A stretch of 64,000 nt of DNA from Juglans regia (Eukaryota; Streptophyta; Magnoliopsida; Fagales; Juglandaceae): the NCBI RefSeq assembly GCF_001411555.2, contig NC_049904.1:24813370-24877369 (forward strand). The letters run 5' to 3'. The position numbers and the translations under genes were made by a program. Below, in pieces: positions 44,560 through 56,230 of this stretch. Position 1 is the first letter of the stretch. Every line of letters starts with the position of its first letter. Below the pieces are notes generated by a model. That model was not told the origin of the DNA, did no database searches, and saw only the letters and a list, made by a program, of their open reading frames with translations.

Positions 44560-47500
44560 ATGGCTCCATCAAACAAAACACCCACCACAAATATCCTTAC
44601 GACTGCATCTCACTTCATTACAATAAAGCTTACCATAGATAACTATCTTCTATGGAAAGCTCAAATTGTTCCTTTCTTGTATGGCCATCAATTGTACGGA
44701 CATGTTGATGGTTCTTTACCAATGCCTCCTTCCTCTATTAAAGATGCGCCTAATCTTGAGCATAAAAAATGGGTTTTGCAAGATAAACTCATTATGTCTA
44801 CTCTCAATTCATCTCTTTCAGATTCAATCCTAGGACAATTTCTTGACTGTCATACTTCCTATGAGATATGGACCACTTTCCAGAATATTTTTTCTGCGAA
44901 ATCTTCCGCTCATGTGTGTCACACAAAATTTCAGTTAGCTACTCTACGAAAGGGTCCCGAATCTGTCTCTGATTATTATAACAGAGCCAAGTCTCTTGTC
45001 GCTAGCTTAAGTGCTGCTGGTCATGTTCTCAGCAACTCAAAATTCTCCATTTCTTCGCTTGCGGGTCTAGGCACTGAATATGAATCTTTGGTTACCTCTC
45101 TAACCACTCGTGCTGATACCATTTCCTCCTCTCAACTCTACAGTTACCTACTAAATCATGAGTCTCGTATTTCTTATCAAACCCAGAATTTACTTGCTAA
45201 TACTTCTCTTGCTGCCCATCACACCGTTCGCCATTCTTCTTCTCCTCAATCCTCTCGTGCTCCATCCCGTGGAGGTCGACGAGGGCGGGGTCGTGGTCCC
45301 TTCACTCCACGTCCCTTTTCACCCCAATTCAATCCTACCTTTCCACATTCTGATACTCGCCCACAATGTCAAGTGTGCCAGAAAGTTGGTCACACTGCAT
45401 TGACCTGCTACCATTGTCTTACCACTCCATATCCATCACCTTCTTCCGCACCTCTTCTAGCCAATAACACATCTCTCTCTACTCCATCACCCAATACCAC
45501 AACCTGGTATTCCAATACAGTTGCTTTTCACCGCTTCACTTCAGAGTTCAATAATCTCAACCTAGAGTCGACGCCATATCAGGGACCTGACCAAGTTTTC
45601 ATCGGAGATGGCTCAGCACTTCCAATTCATCACCTCGGTTTCGTTCAAATACCGACCACAGCTGGCAATTTTCTTTTACATAATTTATTTCATGTTCCCT
45701 CCATTTCTAGAAACCTTCTCTCTGTACGTCAATTTTGTAATGATAATAAAGTTTTCTTTGAATTTCATTCTGATTTGTTTCTTGTGAAGGATTCACGTTC
45801 CCGGGAAGTGCTCCTTCAGGGTCACGTTGAAGATGGCCTCTATGCTTTCCAGTCTAGTGCAGTGACCTCCTCACCTCCTCGTGCCTTCCTTGGTGTTAGA
45901 ACTTCGGCTCAACTTTGGCATTCCAGACTGGGTCACCCTTCTCCATGCACTACTGCTTTTATTCTTCGCCATTTCAATCTTCCGTTTACAAGCTTTACTT
46001 CAATAAAAAAAATTGTCCTGCTTGCTGCAATGCCAAGGCTCATGTTCTGCCACACCGACCCACCTCGTCGCACTCAACTCGTCCTTTTGAATTATTATTT
46101 CTTGATGTTTGGGGTCATGCCCCTGAGATTTCCATGAATGGCATGCGCTATTATCTTTCTTTAGTTGATGATTATTCAAAATATGTCTGGTTTTTTCCTA
46201 TGCAAATGAAATCTAATGTTACTCCTTTAGTGTTGGCTTTCCTTCAATATGTGAGTAATATTTTTAATACCACAATTGTCTCAGTTCAAATTGATTGGGG
46301 TGGCGAATTTCGTCCCCTTAAAAATATTTTTCAGTCTTGTGGCATAACTCATCAGGTCACATGTCCACACTCTCATCAACAAAATGGAAGTGTGGAACGT
46401 CGACATCGTCATATTGTTGAAACTGGACTATTTCTTTTATCTCATGTCTCGGTTCCTCACTCCTTTTGGGCCCTAGCCTTTCAAACCGCCACTTTTTTTT
46501 ATTAATTCTATGACAACTCCGCTATTGCAAAATAAGTCACCCTTTGAGGTATTAATGGGCTGCCTTCCTAATTATAAATTTTTTAAAGTATTTGGGTCTG
46601 CATGTTGGCCCAATCTCAGGCCTTTAATCAACATAAAATGGATTATAGATCCAAGCCTTGTGTGTTCATGGGCTATAGCCCAGATCACAAAGGGTACATT
46701 TGTCTTCATATTCCCACGGGTCGCAACTATATTTCTCATGATATAATTTTGTATGAGACCACTTTTCCTTTTGCATCTCAATCTGATCTCTCTCCCGTAA
46801 CCCAACAGCAACTACATTCCGTCTACCCTTCTCATAATCAGCCTAGCATCCTTTCCTCTCTTCTACCTAATCCAATAAATTTCTCAAGGCCCACTTCTCC
46901 TATAACCCAGCCCATTTCCCCATCTAACCCTAACTCGATCTTATTCTCTCCTACTCATTCCTCTGCCGCTGCCTCGTCTTCAAGTTCTTCTTCTTTGTCT
47001 CAATCTTCCTTGTCTTCTGCCGCTGCTGCATCATCTTTGCCGAATACTGCTTCCCAACTCGAGTCTATTAATCTTCCATCTTCCTCTCATGGTCAACGTC
47101 CTCTTTCTTCCACTCATCCCATGGTTACAAGATCCAAAACCCATACTCTATGTCCTCGTCGTCGCACTGACGGGACGATACCGTGGCCTTCTAGTAAACC
47201 AACTGGTTCTCTTACCACATCCACGATTCCCCAACATTCTTCATCCCTCTCAGTTCCCGAAGAACCAACCACGTTTTCAGAAGCTTCCAAATATGCTAAA
47301 TGGCGTACTGCCATGGCTACCGAGTTTGATGCACTTCTCCATAATCAAACTTGGGATCTTGTTCCTCCCTCACTGATCTATAATCTCCTTGGGTCCAAGA
47401 GGGTTCTGAAGTCCAAACACCAAGCTGATGGTTCCCTTGAGCGTCGCAAGGGGCGCCTCGTTGGTCAAGGGTTTCATCAGCAGCTCGAATTGGACTATCA

Positions 47501-48389
47501 TGAAACTTATAGTCCGATTGCGAAACCAGTTACCATTAGGCTTTTGCTCTCACTTGTTGTTACCTCAAACTGGTCACTGCATCAACTTGACGTCCAGAAC
47601 GCTTTTCTGCATGGTGACCTTGAGGAGGCTATCTACATGAAGCAACCTCCCGGCTTCGTGAATCCAAATTTTCCGGCACATGTCTGTAAGTTGAAAAAAT
47701 CTCTATACGGTCTAAAACAGGCTCCTAGGGCATGGTTTGCCAAGTTAAGTGATAGGCTTCTTAACCTTGGTTTTACTTGTTCTACTTCGGATTCATCTCT
47801 TTTCATTATGCGTACTACTTCTGAATGTTTGTACATTCTGATATACGTTGATGACATATTAGTGACTGGTTCAAGTTCTACTCTTAGTGCTGATTTTATT
47901 TCTTCTTTGAAGCAATACTTTCCTGTTAAAGATTTAGGGTTTCTCAATTATTTTCTTGGTATAGAAGTGTCCCGCACTCAATCTGGCTTATGTATGTCCC
48001 AATCCAAGTATATTCATGATTTGTTGATACGGACTCATATGCATGACTCTAAACCAGTAAATACACCTATGTCTGTTACTGAAAAATTAACAGCATTAGA
48101 TGGACCTACTTTTGATGATCCTCACTGGTATAGAAGTGTTGTAGGAAGTCTTCAATATCTGGCTTTTACTAGATCAGATATCTCCTTTGCTGTTAACCGT
48201 GTTTGTCAATACATGCATAGTCCTCGTCTTCCCCACTGGAAGGCAGTCAAACGCATTCTTTGTTATTTGAATCATACCCGCACCTTTGGCCTATGTTTTT
48301 CCTCATCTTCATCATATAAACTTGATGCCTTCTCTGATGCCAACTGGCCTATGTTTTTCCTCATCTTCATCATACCCGCACCTTCATGA
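44560..48389 (+). pseudogene. Copia 2 gag-pol, frameshifted
   Basis: From MAPSNKTPTTNILTTASHFI the gag runs with LTIDNYLLWKAQIVPFLYGH and a zinc knuckle CQVCQKVGHTALTCYH (CX2CX4HX4C, about 45367). The protease box should be a D-T/S-G but reads YSNTVAFHRFTS. Pre-integrase QLWHSRLGHPSP and CPACCNAKAH sit in different frames (shift near 46000). Integrase shows LDVWGHAP, IDWGGEF and NGSVERRHRH. TAA at 46502 precedes another shift. Reverse transcriptase and RNase H (46602-48340) are open, with SLYGLKQAPRAW and ILIYVDDILVTGSSS. The frame ends DAFSDANW then foreign residues at the junction. Confidence 0.85.
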
Positions 48390-48399
48390 TTTGCTTTTA

Positions 48400-48512
48400 G
48401 CCTTTTCTAGTTTCTAGCTTGTATTTAGGTGTTTGCTCCTGCATATTTCTTGTGTACTTGGGCTATGCTTATTTACTAATAAAATTCTCTTATTACTTAT
48501 AAGAAAAAAAGT
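48400..48512 (+). repeat. LINE-like 3' end joined to Copia 2
   Basis: The sequence GCTTGTATTTAGGTGTTTGC, then TTCTTGTGTACTTGGGCTAT, then an AATAAAATTCTC signal-like stretch and AAGAAAAAAAG resembles the 3' UTR and tail of plant L1 elements. It follows the Copia RNase H remnant without an LTR. Confidence 0.5.
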
Positions 48513-49809
48513 CACCAAACATAGTTTTTCTCTGGTAGTCGTATGTGACCTAAGCTTTCAATTCAAGTGTACCATCTTTGATCAAATTTCTAGTGCTATG
48601 AATTTAGAGTTCCTCTGTAAAACTCTTTTCTACCGCACCATTCACCCACTGGGGTGCGGGATGGTTGGGTTGGAAGGAGGCATAGAGTGATCAGTTTTGT
48701 AAATCTTGCACACAATGAGTGATCTATTGCAACCACATGGATCCAGTTTTTTTCTTTAGGCAATTTTTTGTGGCATACAAACCTTACTCGGGTATAAAAC
48801 CCAATTTGACCACATTGCCCCATACTTTTGGCAAGTATGGGTGCCATGGACCATTTGCAACCCCATGGATTCAATTATCTATTGACAATATTAGCAAGTT
48901 TTTGGTTCTCCAAACAATCTTCCACGTTTTGGTTGAACAGACTTGTTCAGCCTACCTCATTTTAAATTGGAATTGAGAACTGCAAATCGAACTGATCGAG
49001 CACTACTTCGTTCCCAAAAGATCTCAATTTTATTTTGGGAACATTGTTGGTCAAGAATCTGTACATTTGGGTTTTAGACTATAAAAAAATGCTAATATTT
49101 CTTTTAAATCTCTAAAATAATTTAAGCTTATATTGGGCATGTGCACCCCTAGGATTAGTCATGACTTTATTCTTAGACACCCGGTGCCAATAAAAAAATA
49201 ATAAATGATATAAGCTTATATTCATTTATGGTTCCATAAATATATGTTGAGTACCAGTATGAGCTCTAGCTTGTGTTTTCTAATAGATGAGTTGCAAACT
49301 TGGAGCAGACTGAGACTGCTCGTGTTCGATTAATCAGCAAGTTAACTTATGACCCCATCGCCTACCTTTTTTTTTTGCCCCTCCCTCCCTATTCAGTTGA
49401 CTTGTCTATTGTGGCTTAGTGCCTCAGTAATTCAACAGTCACTGGCTCTTGGACTGATGGCTTCAAAGCATGTAGGGAGTTTCCCTCCATGCATGCAGAA
49501 TGTTCCAAACTACACATTCGTATCTTTTTTCTTTTTCTTTTTCTTTTTTTTTTCTCTTCGAACACTTCTGCATGCAATATAAATTAGACAGCATATCTCC
49601 ACATTGCAGCCCTCCATGAAGAATTATGAGGTATGGCAAAAAAGGTATCCTTCTTGCTCTTTTATACCGTTCACAATCTATTTAGTGGGGTTTATCACTG
49701 TATTCTAACTATGAATTTGGAGATGCGGGATTCTTCCATATACTTCTATTTTCGTGTCATCTTATAATTGCTAGTTCATTTTGTCATCGCCTCTATGTCA
49801 TTTTAACAG
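48513..49809. other. Intergenic DNA, then intron remnant of copy F
   Basis: No gene is supported in 48513-49600. A T-rich run lies at 49530-49555. From about 49620 the sequence resembles the intron of F-box paralogs (TTTTATACCGTTCACAATCTAT is like TTTGTTCTCTGATACAGTTCACATTC in C) and ends at the TTTTAACAG acceptor. Confidence 0.4.
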
Positions 49810-50423
49810 TTCAAGTCAGGTCAGATGTCTTCGACTCGTATGTTGCTATAACATTTCAGGCGAGGGATTGAGTGAAGTGGCTGCAAAACTTCCATTGTTG
49901 GAGGACCTTGAGATTTCGTACGGTTCGTGTCAAAAGAACCTCTGGAAGCTATGGGCCGTTGTTGTCCTCTCATGAAGTCACTCAAATTCAATAGCCAGGG
50001 CTACAGAAGACCTCACATTGAGTGTGATGAGGAGGCAATTGCTATTGCAAAGAACATGACTGAATTACGCCACCTCCAACTTTTTGGAAATAAGCTGACT
50101 AATGATGGCTTGCAAGCAATACTTGATTGTTGTCATCACCTTGAGTCGCTTGACCTACGGCAATGCTTCAATGTCACTCTAACTGGGAATTTGGGAAGAA
50201 GATGTGCCTAGCGAATTAAAGATTTGCGATCTCTCTGTGATTCCACCGATGACTATGAATTCAATGTTGAACTTCATGTACCAGATCTTTTGACGATGAC
50301 TACGCCTCTGGATTCTCGGACATTGATTACGTTTCTGATGACTATGGGTATGAATTCTCAGGCGATAGCAATGGCCCAGACTTTGGTGACTTTGAAGACT
50401 GCCCAGAATTTTACATTTATTAG
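49810..50423 (+). pseudogene. F-box/LRR protein pseudogene F (exon 2 only)
   Basis: A normal acceptor (TTTTAACAG) precedes exon 2, which reads SSQVRCLRLVCCYNISGEG, then VAAKLPLLEDLEISYGSCQ. A one-base deletion near 49937 shifts the frame into EAMGRCCPLMKSLKFN, then HLQLFGNKLTNDGLQAILDC. TAG at 50210 interrupts CSERIK-type sequence, and a further shift restores a long acidic tail (DYASGFSDIDYVSDDYGYEF, then FGDFEDCPEFYIY) ending at TAG 50421-50423. No exon 1 is present upstream. It is more like outside SKIP19 homologs than copies A-E are, so it may descend from a different ancestral copy. Confidence 0.8.
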
Positions 50424-50848
50424 CCTTTTGCTGGTGCAAGTAAGTAAAATGACTTTTGAAATGTTTTGTTTTAGTATTCCGTTGTACTAGGATTTTATGG
50501 TTTGCAGTCTACTCATGGTATCCTTTCATGTGAAAATACGTATTTTAAATAAAATGAATTTATATCAAAATTTTTAATAAAATGAGGCTTTATTTAAAAT
50601 CTTTTAAATAAGAATTTTTTAATTTATATTTAATACGACCATTGTAAATTGTGTGCCTCAATTTAGCAAGATCTTCGAAAAAATTATTTAAAAATATAAA
50701 TTATTTCTTGTATTAAATATTAAATTTAGTATCATTGGGCTTTGCACACATTGAAAAATATAAAAATTATTTAAATTTTTATTTAATGAAATGGTCTTTT
50801 TATATTTTTTCTAAAAAAATTAAAATAAAAAAGTATCTCACTTTTAAG

Positions 50849-51062
50849 CCTCGTTTGTTTTTATAAATGAGATTAGATAATATGAATTAAGATTAAAATT
50901 AAAAATTGAATAAAATATTATTAAAATATATTTTTTTAATATTATTTTTATTTTAAGATTTGAAAAAATTGAAATGCTTATTTTATTTTATGTGAAAATT
51001 TAAAAATATTATAATAATTAGATGAGATGAATTAAGAGGAATGATAAAAATAAACGAGATCT
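50849..51062. mobile_element. Complete AT-rich MITE
   Basis: Inverted ends: CCTCGTTTGTTTTTATAAATG at left, and the complement of the right end reads GATCTCGTTTATTTTTATCAT. The body (AAAATATAATAA and TAATTAGATGAGATGAATTA words) places it with the copies at 15127, 43876 and 56231. Exact target duplication is uncertain because the flanks are TTAA-rich. Confidence 0.6.
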
Positions 51063-51791
51063 TAATTTTTGGGAGCTTTGTATAAGATAAGATGGGGCCT
51101 TAGGCAGGCCTGGTTGAAATTCAAACAGCATAATCTAAGGGATCCAAATCATCATGGACCAAGTGACCTTATAAATAGTATCGACAAGGCTTTCTGCCCC
51201 CACCTGTCCCATCATTTATAATTCTTTTGAAACTCCCACACCTTGATTCAGCATTCTGCTCATGTCTTCCAAATCACGAGCAAAACTATGCTCTCTTTAT
51301 TATCATGAGGTTTCGAATATCTGTATATACTATATGATTAATATTTTATTTAATTAAATCAACTGCATGTGTAGTTCCTTGAGCTGAAAGTAAAGAACTG
51401 ACCATCGTAAATGTAGCGAATTTTAATATAATAGAGAAATAATAATTACAGTCGTGAGTATATAAGTACTATATAATTATTTTGAAAAAATTGAATAAAT
51501 ACTGAATTCACATGAAAAAAATTAATTTTTTATTAGTAAATCTTACTCTTTTTTAAAGTGACTAAACGACGTTTGCACACTCTATAATTGCATCTAGTAT
51601 TACTCATATTTTAAATAAATAAAAAAATATTTTTTTATAAAAGAACTTATAAAGTGTATATATATAATTGTTTTACAGAATTATCTTATATTTAAAACAT
51701 TATTATATAAAAAAATAGTACATATATCATTACTCAATTATAATATTTTGAACCCAAAATAACAAAAGAAATTAGTGACATGGATTAGATT

Positions 51792-51822
<31 letters not shown>

Positions 51823-52035
51823 TGTGGCAATTAAGTAGGTTGTAGCGTAAGAGTTGTGAAAGGTTGTCGTTTATTCTCGTGGACAAGGTGTTATCCAATG
51901 GATCGGAATAAATAGAGACATGATATGGACAAAAGTGATCAAAAGTAGCAACATAGAAAGAAGGCCGCCGACATGATGATGAACGGAAGATTACGAAATT
52001 CCATTTTTTTAATAGAAATGCATGCAACTTGTAAA

Positions 52036-52187
52036 ATGTTATATATATATTATATTTCATGGCCATGGAGATCGTGGATGCCAATTATCATGTCTCGTAA
52101 CAAATGTTATATATATATATATATATATATATATTGCATGGCCATGCATGGAGATCATGAATGCATATTATCATGTCTCGTAAAAAA
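52036..52187. repeat. Two-copy repeat with an (AT)n spacer
   Basis: ATGTTATATATAT followed by CATGGCCATG..GGAGATC and ATTATCATGTCTCGTAA occurs twice, starting at 52036 and 52104. The second copy carries an expanded (AT)n run at about 52106-52134. Confidence 0.75.
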
Positions 52188-53095
52188 TGCTTAATATACA
52201 TCATGACGTGAAAATAGGAAAGTTATGCAGCAGCATCTTTTAAGTTGATAGTGTTGTCTTTGTATGGTTTATGGCAGGCATGCACTTGAACACATGCCGG
52301 GGACATTATATATATATATACGCACGCACATTTGTGTGCATATATACAGAATATTTGGGTGGTGTCTAAATTCTTTTTCTGGACCTTACTCTTTTCTTTC
52401 CTTTAATTTTATAGTGGTAAAAAAATAGAAAAAATATTTACAATCATCAATTGTATAATTATTATATAATTACTTTAAAATAAATAAATAAAATATAAGA
52501 TTCATATATAAAAAATTAATTTTTTAATAATAAATTTTATTATTTTTTAAAATAATTATATAATATTTACACACTTTATAATTATATATAAAATTACTCG
52601 TACTATAATTTCTTAACTATTGTTACTACACCCACCACCGACACTCTCACGTTGAAGGCCAAATTTATTTATTTTAAATCTTTTATTTTTTTAAATAAAA
52701 ATTATAAATTTATTAAAAAATATTTTCTTAATTATTAGATAAAAAATAAAAAATAAAATAAAAATCGGTGAAATCCTCGGTAGCTCCTATATATAAAGTA
52801 GAGACGAACTATGACATAGTCAATGACGTTGTTTGGCAACGTAAGGTTCCATCGCATTCCTGTCGGATTCCAGTTGGTAGATCAAGAGTCAAGACTTCTT
52901 AATAAGTTAATTATTTATTATTAACAAGTACTTAACACGTAAATATATATATATATATATATATAAAAGCTCGCGTAGCCATGCGTCAATGAGAAGGATC
53001 AGCTCGAATATACACGTGCTGTCACCGGCCAGTGACAAAATCTGGCACAACTTCCGAACCTAGTAAACATGTTTGGCTCGAATCCCCCGTTGTTC

Positions 53096-54968
53096 TCAGA
53101 AGTACTCGAACGCCGTGGATTGTGTTGCATCCCTATTCCCGTCACCCAAAGGTTTCATTCTGGGCCTTCTGATCGTCGGCCCGGGGACTCCCGGTGGTGC
53201 GAGCGATCGTATGAGAGCGAAGTTCAGGTTCCCGAAGAAAGGATGCTTTTTTAAGTCGGCGGCTCCGCGCTTCGACCCGAGTCGATGAACTGGGTCTTTG
53301 TTCAACAACCCCGATATGAGGTCCCGTGCCTGGAACTCAAGCGCGCCGGACGGCGTGGGGTTTGGAAAAGAAAGCGGCTTTTTTACGATACTGCGAAGAG
53401 TGGTCTCATTCGATGAAGCCGCGAAGGGCGTACGACCGTAGATCATCTCGTAGATGAAGACGCCGAAAGCCCACCAGTCGACGGCGTTCCCGTGGGACCC
53501 ACCGGAGGCGACCTCCGGTGCTACGTACTCGTGGGTACCGACGAAGGAGCACGACCGGGCGTTGACTGGCTCCGCCACAAAGAGCCGGGTGCTGGTCAGT
53601 GTTTGGACCTTGCGTGACAGGAAAAGCTGCTTGGGGAAGCAAGAGATCAAGGGCGTGTTTACGGCGCGGCTGTAGGACGGGGTTGTCGGGACAGATCGAT
53701 CCGGGGAAGAATACGGGGATTCAACGGCAGCGATGGTGTCGGAACAAAGGGAGAGGTCAAAGTCGGAGAGCATTATGTGACCATCCGATCTGACTAAAAC
53801 GTTCTCGGGCTTTAGGTCCCTGTAGATGATTCCCAGCATGTGGAGGTATTCCAATGCCACGAGAACCTCAGCAGCATAAAACCTGCAAAATTGAAAAAAA
53901 AAAAATTTATATTTTATGAGAGAAGGTAGCGATAATGCCTTGTAGAAAATTCGATCAGGGATATGAGTTAACAAAGGGAGGTGTTTTTATTGTTTCCAAT
54001 AATGGAAATTTGTCATAAAATGGAAATTTGCGGCTTGGTCAGACAGATAATCCGAGAAAATCTCAGCTGCGAAGCAGAAATGGGTAAGATCGAAAGTGAT
54101 TTTTAATGCAACAGGTAAAAAAGCAAAAAGCTAGCGAGAAAATTAGAGAAAGTGAAAAGAAAATGTTTATGCCACAGTAGACTGTGCACTCTGCAGAGCT
54201 AGGAAAGCAGACAAGAAGTAGACTCTCATGCAACACACAGAATCAAACATGCAAAAATATTTTAAAGCATAAAAATTGGGAAAAGAAATAGGCAATTTGT
54301 ATTGATTTTAACCTCTGAGGAAACTTTTTTTCTTCCTGCACTTGCAGAAAAAGAGCGAATATATATCTGCCATGGAAATACCTCGCGGAGTTCAGAGAGA
54401 AGCGCTTGAGTGGCTGCTTGTGCCTTAAGGAATGCAAGTCACCGCCGGAGCAAAACTCCATCACAATGCAAGAGAAATGCGAGGCCTCAAACTCGGCGTA
54501 GAGTGTAGGCAAGAATGGATGATCCAGCATCTTGAGAATCTTCCTCTCCATCTCCACTCTCTGCACCTTCTTCTTCTTCGCTAACGCCTCCTTGTCCACC
54601 ACCTTCATCGCGTACAAGCACAGCTCCTCGTCTCCGGATGCTTCACGATCGCGGAGGGAGCAGAGGTAGACAGTGCCGAGGTCTCCAGCACCGATGCGGC
54701 GGATTATACGGAAATCTCGTAACGTGAGGCAGCCAGTCCGGCTGTTACAGGTGGCGGAACGGATGGCGGAGTAGGCGAAGTCGGAGCAGCGGTGAGGCTT
54801 TACGGCGAGGTTGTCGGGGGAGGAATGAGAAGTCGAGGGGACGACTAGCTCGAAGGAGAGGCGGCTGACGCTGCTACAACTATCGCTGCTCATCGAGCTA
54901 TAACCAGAAGAATTCAGCGGCGCCTCCAAACTGAGCTCGCCGTCAGAGTCTCGGCCACGCTCTAACAT
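53096..54968 (-). CDS. PID: PINOID-type AGC VIII serine/threonine protein kinase
   Basis: Exon 1 is 54968-54382 (donor AG|GTATTT), intron 53883-54381 (499 bp), exon 2 is 53882-53096 (acceptor TTTTGCAG). Together they are 1374 nt, 457 aa. The N-terminus has MLERGRDSDGELSLEAPL and a Ser-rich stretch with CSSVSRLSFE. The kinase domain begins near residue 86: RIGAGDLGTVYLC (92-103), Lys122 in AMKVVDKEA, YRDLKPEN (Asp218), SDFDLSL with DFD instead of DFG (236-238). After it comes an insertion of about 70 residues, then SFVGTHEYVAPEVASGG, then a C-terminal AFEYF PIF-type motif. DFD plus the insertion define AGC VIII kinases; the sequence and two-exon layout match Arabidopsis PINOID (438 aa). PINOID phosphorylates PIN auxin carriers at the plasma membrane and steers organ initiation. 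The start was chosen by homology; an in-frame ATG at 55052 would add 28 residues. Confidence 0.93.
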
Positions 54969-55620
54969 CTTAAGACCCCTGAAACTGGCCCAAGCCCCCC
55001 CGTTGAGTGCTCTTTCTCCGTTCACAAGAGAAAGGGAACATATATAGCACAACTACCGGTCAAAAAGCAAGAAAAATTAATAGAATCCAGCACTGTTTTG
55101 TGCCAAGAATGGTAGTTCCAAAACCTAAAAAAAGGAAGAAGAATCTCCTGAGACTATTGGAAACAATGAATTTGAACTGTACTGGAATCTGATACTATTT
55201 CTTGATCAGGACGGTGATTCGGACCGTGGGGCTTAGAGAAGAACACGAAGAAAGCCTACGATGAGAAGTCAAAAAACCTTTTGTTTGTGTGGTGGATAGG
55301 TTTTCAAAAGTGCGAAAGCAGAGGGAGAGAGGGCTTGTGAGGTGGAAGTAGAGAGAGTAGTGTAGAAGAGATAAAAATGGTAAGAGAAGGGCAGGCCAGG
55401 GGGCATTAAAAAGAGGTAGGGTGGGGATGAGAGGTCAGAGCTATGCTTTGAATGCGGGCATAGCCTTTTGCTGTCGGACCTGAAAAATAGGGTTTCGGAA
55501 CCCTAAACACAAAAACCAGTCCGTACTCTCCAAGCTAATAAATATGGAGAGAGAGAAGAGAGAGAGAGAGAGAGTTTGGTTTGGTTTTGAGCTCTTTCAT
55601 CAGGTACGTTTTAACTAGAG
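54969..55620 (-). promoter_or_regulatory. 5' leader and proximal promoter region of PINOID
   Basis: On the coding strand this region is pyrimidine-rich (CTCTCTCTACTTCCACCTC) and ends upstream in a long (GA/CT)n tract at 55544-55575. GA repeats are binding sites of plant BPC proteins, which is known biology; use here is inference. No unambiguous TATA box was located. Confidence 0.4.
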
Positions 55621-56230
55621 TGACAGGGAGAGGGTGGATCGCAAAACAGAAAAGGTAGTTGACGTATATTTAGCTAGTTATGGACTTATTTTTTAAAATA
55701 CTTTACTAACAAAAATATATTACAAAATTAAATTCTTAAAAATAATTTTAAAATATATAAATTTTACATAATTCATTTAAAAAATAAATATAATTTATTA
55801 TTAAAAAATAATTTTTTAAGTAAATTTTAAATTTATTTATTTTTTTAAAAAATATGCGTGAAGCTTACACAACTTAAAATTATAAAATATTAATTTTCAA
55901 TTCATATATTTGACGTGTTCTAATGTAATATGTTAAATTATAAAATTATTTTTAATATATAGAATCACATTAGGATATGAGTTTTCTTTTTATGAATTTT
56001 TTTATAATTGCAGTTTTTTTTTCTTTTAGGTTAGGATATTTTGTTCTCACATTTAAGTTGAGTCAAGTTGACGTAAAATCACTGAATTTTTACGTTATAA
56101 TTACGTGCTGTTAACATAATATTCCACTTCAGTCTTAGATCATTAATAGATAACTAATAATAACTTCTTTCTTTTTTCTTTTTTCTTTTTCACTTTTAAC
56201 CATAATTGAGCACAGGAGATGAAGATTGTC
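55621..56230. other. Intergenic, no gene seen
   Basis: Strongly AT-rich sequence upstream of PINOID with no recognisable repeat ends or frames. Confidence 0.4.

Larger units (their letters stand above)
44244..48512 (+). mobile_element. Copia retrotransposon 2, 3'-truncated, with LINE-like tail
   Basis: A leader with CTCTATATATTCATT and TGTTAGAATATTTCTAGC precedes a primer-site-like TATGGTATCAAGCG (about 44479), then gag-pol. The 3' part stops inside RNase H at a scrambled junction (48287-48384), with no 3' LTR. Instead a plant-LINE-like end (TTGTGTACTTGGGCTATGC) and an A-rich tail (48400-48510) follow. The left boundary is uncertain: an 8-bp TCACCAAA occurs at 44236-44243 and at 48512-48519, right after the tail, and may be a target duplication. 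The reverse transcriptase type resembles the Ale lineage. Confidence 0.7.
50424..53095. other. Intergenic DNA between F-box copy F and PINOID
   Basis: AT-rich, no gene supported. It holds a complete MITE (50849-51062), a (TTTA)n microsatellite at about 51790-51822, a 68-bp-period duplication at 52036-52187, and (AT)n tracts near 52304 and 52942. The last 100 bases should be the 3' untranslated region of PINOID. Confidence 0.5.

Noticed and set aside
44236..48519. TCACCAAA repeats as a firm target duplication for Copia 2
   Set aside because: The bases after the left copy (GAATTTG) still resemble F-box sequence and no F-box sequence follows the right copy, so the match may be chance. Kept only as a test.
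53406..53793. Frames overlapping the kinase gene on both strands
   Set aside because: Shadows of the GC-rich PINOID exon 2.
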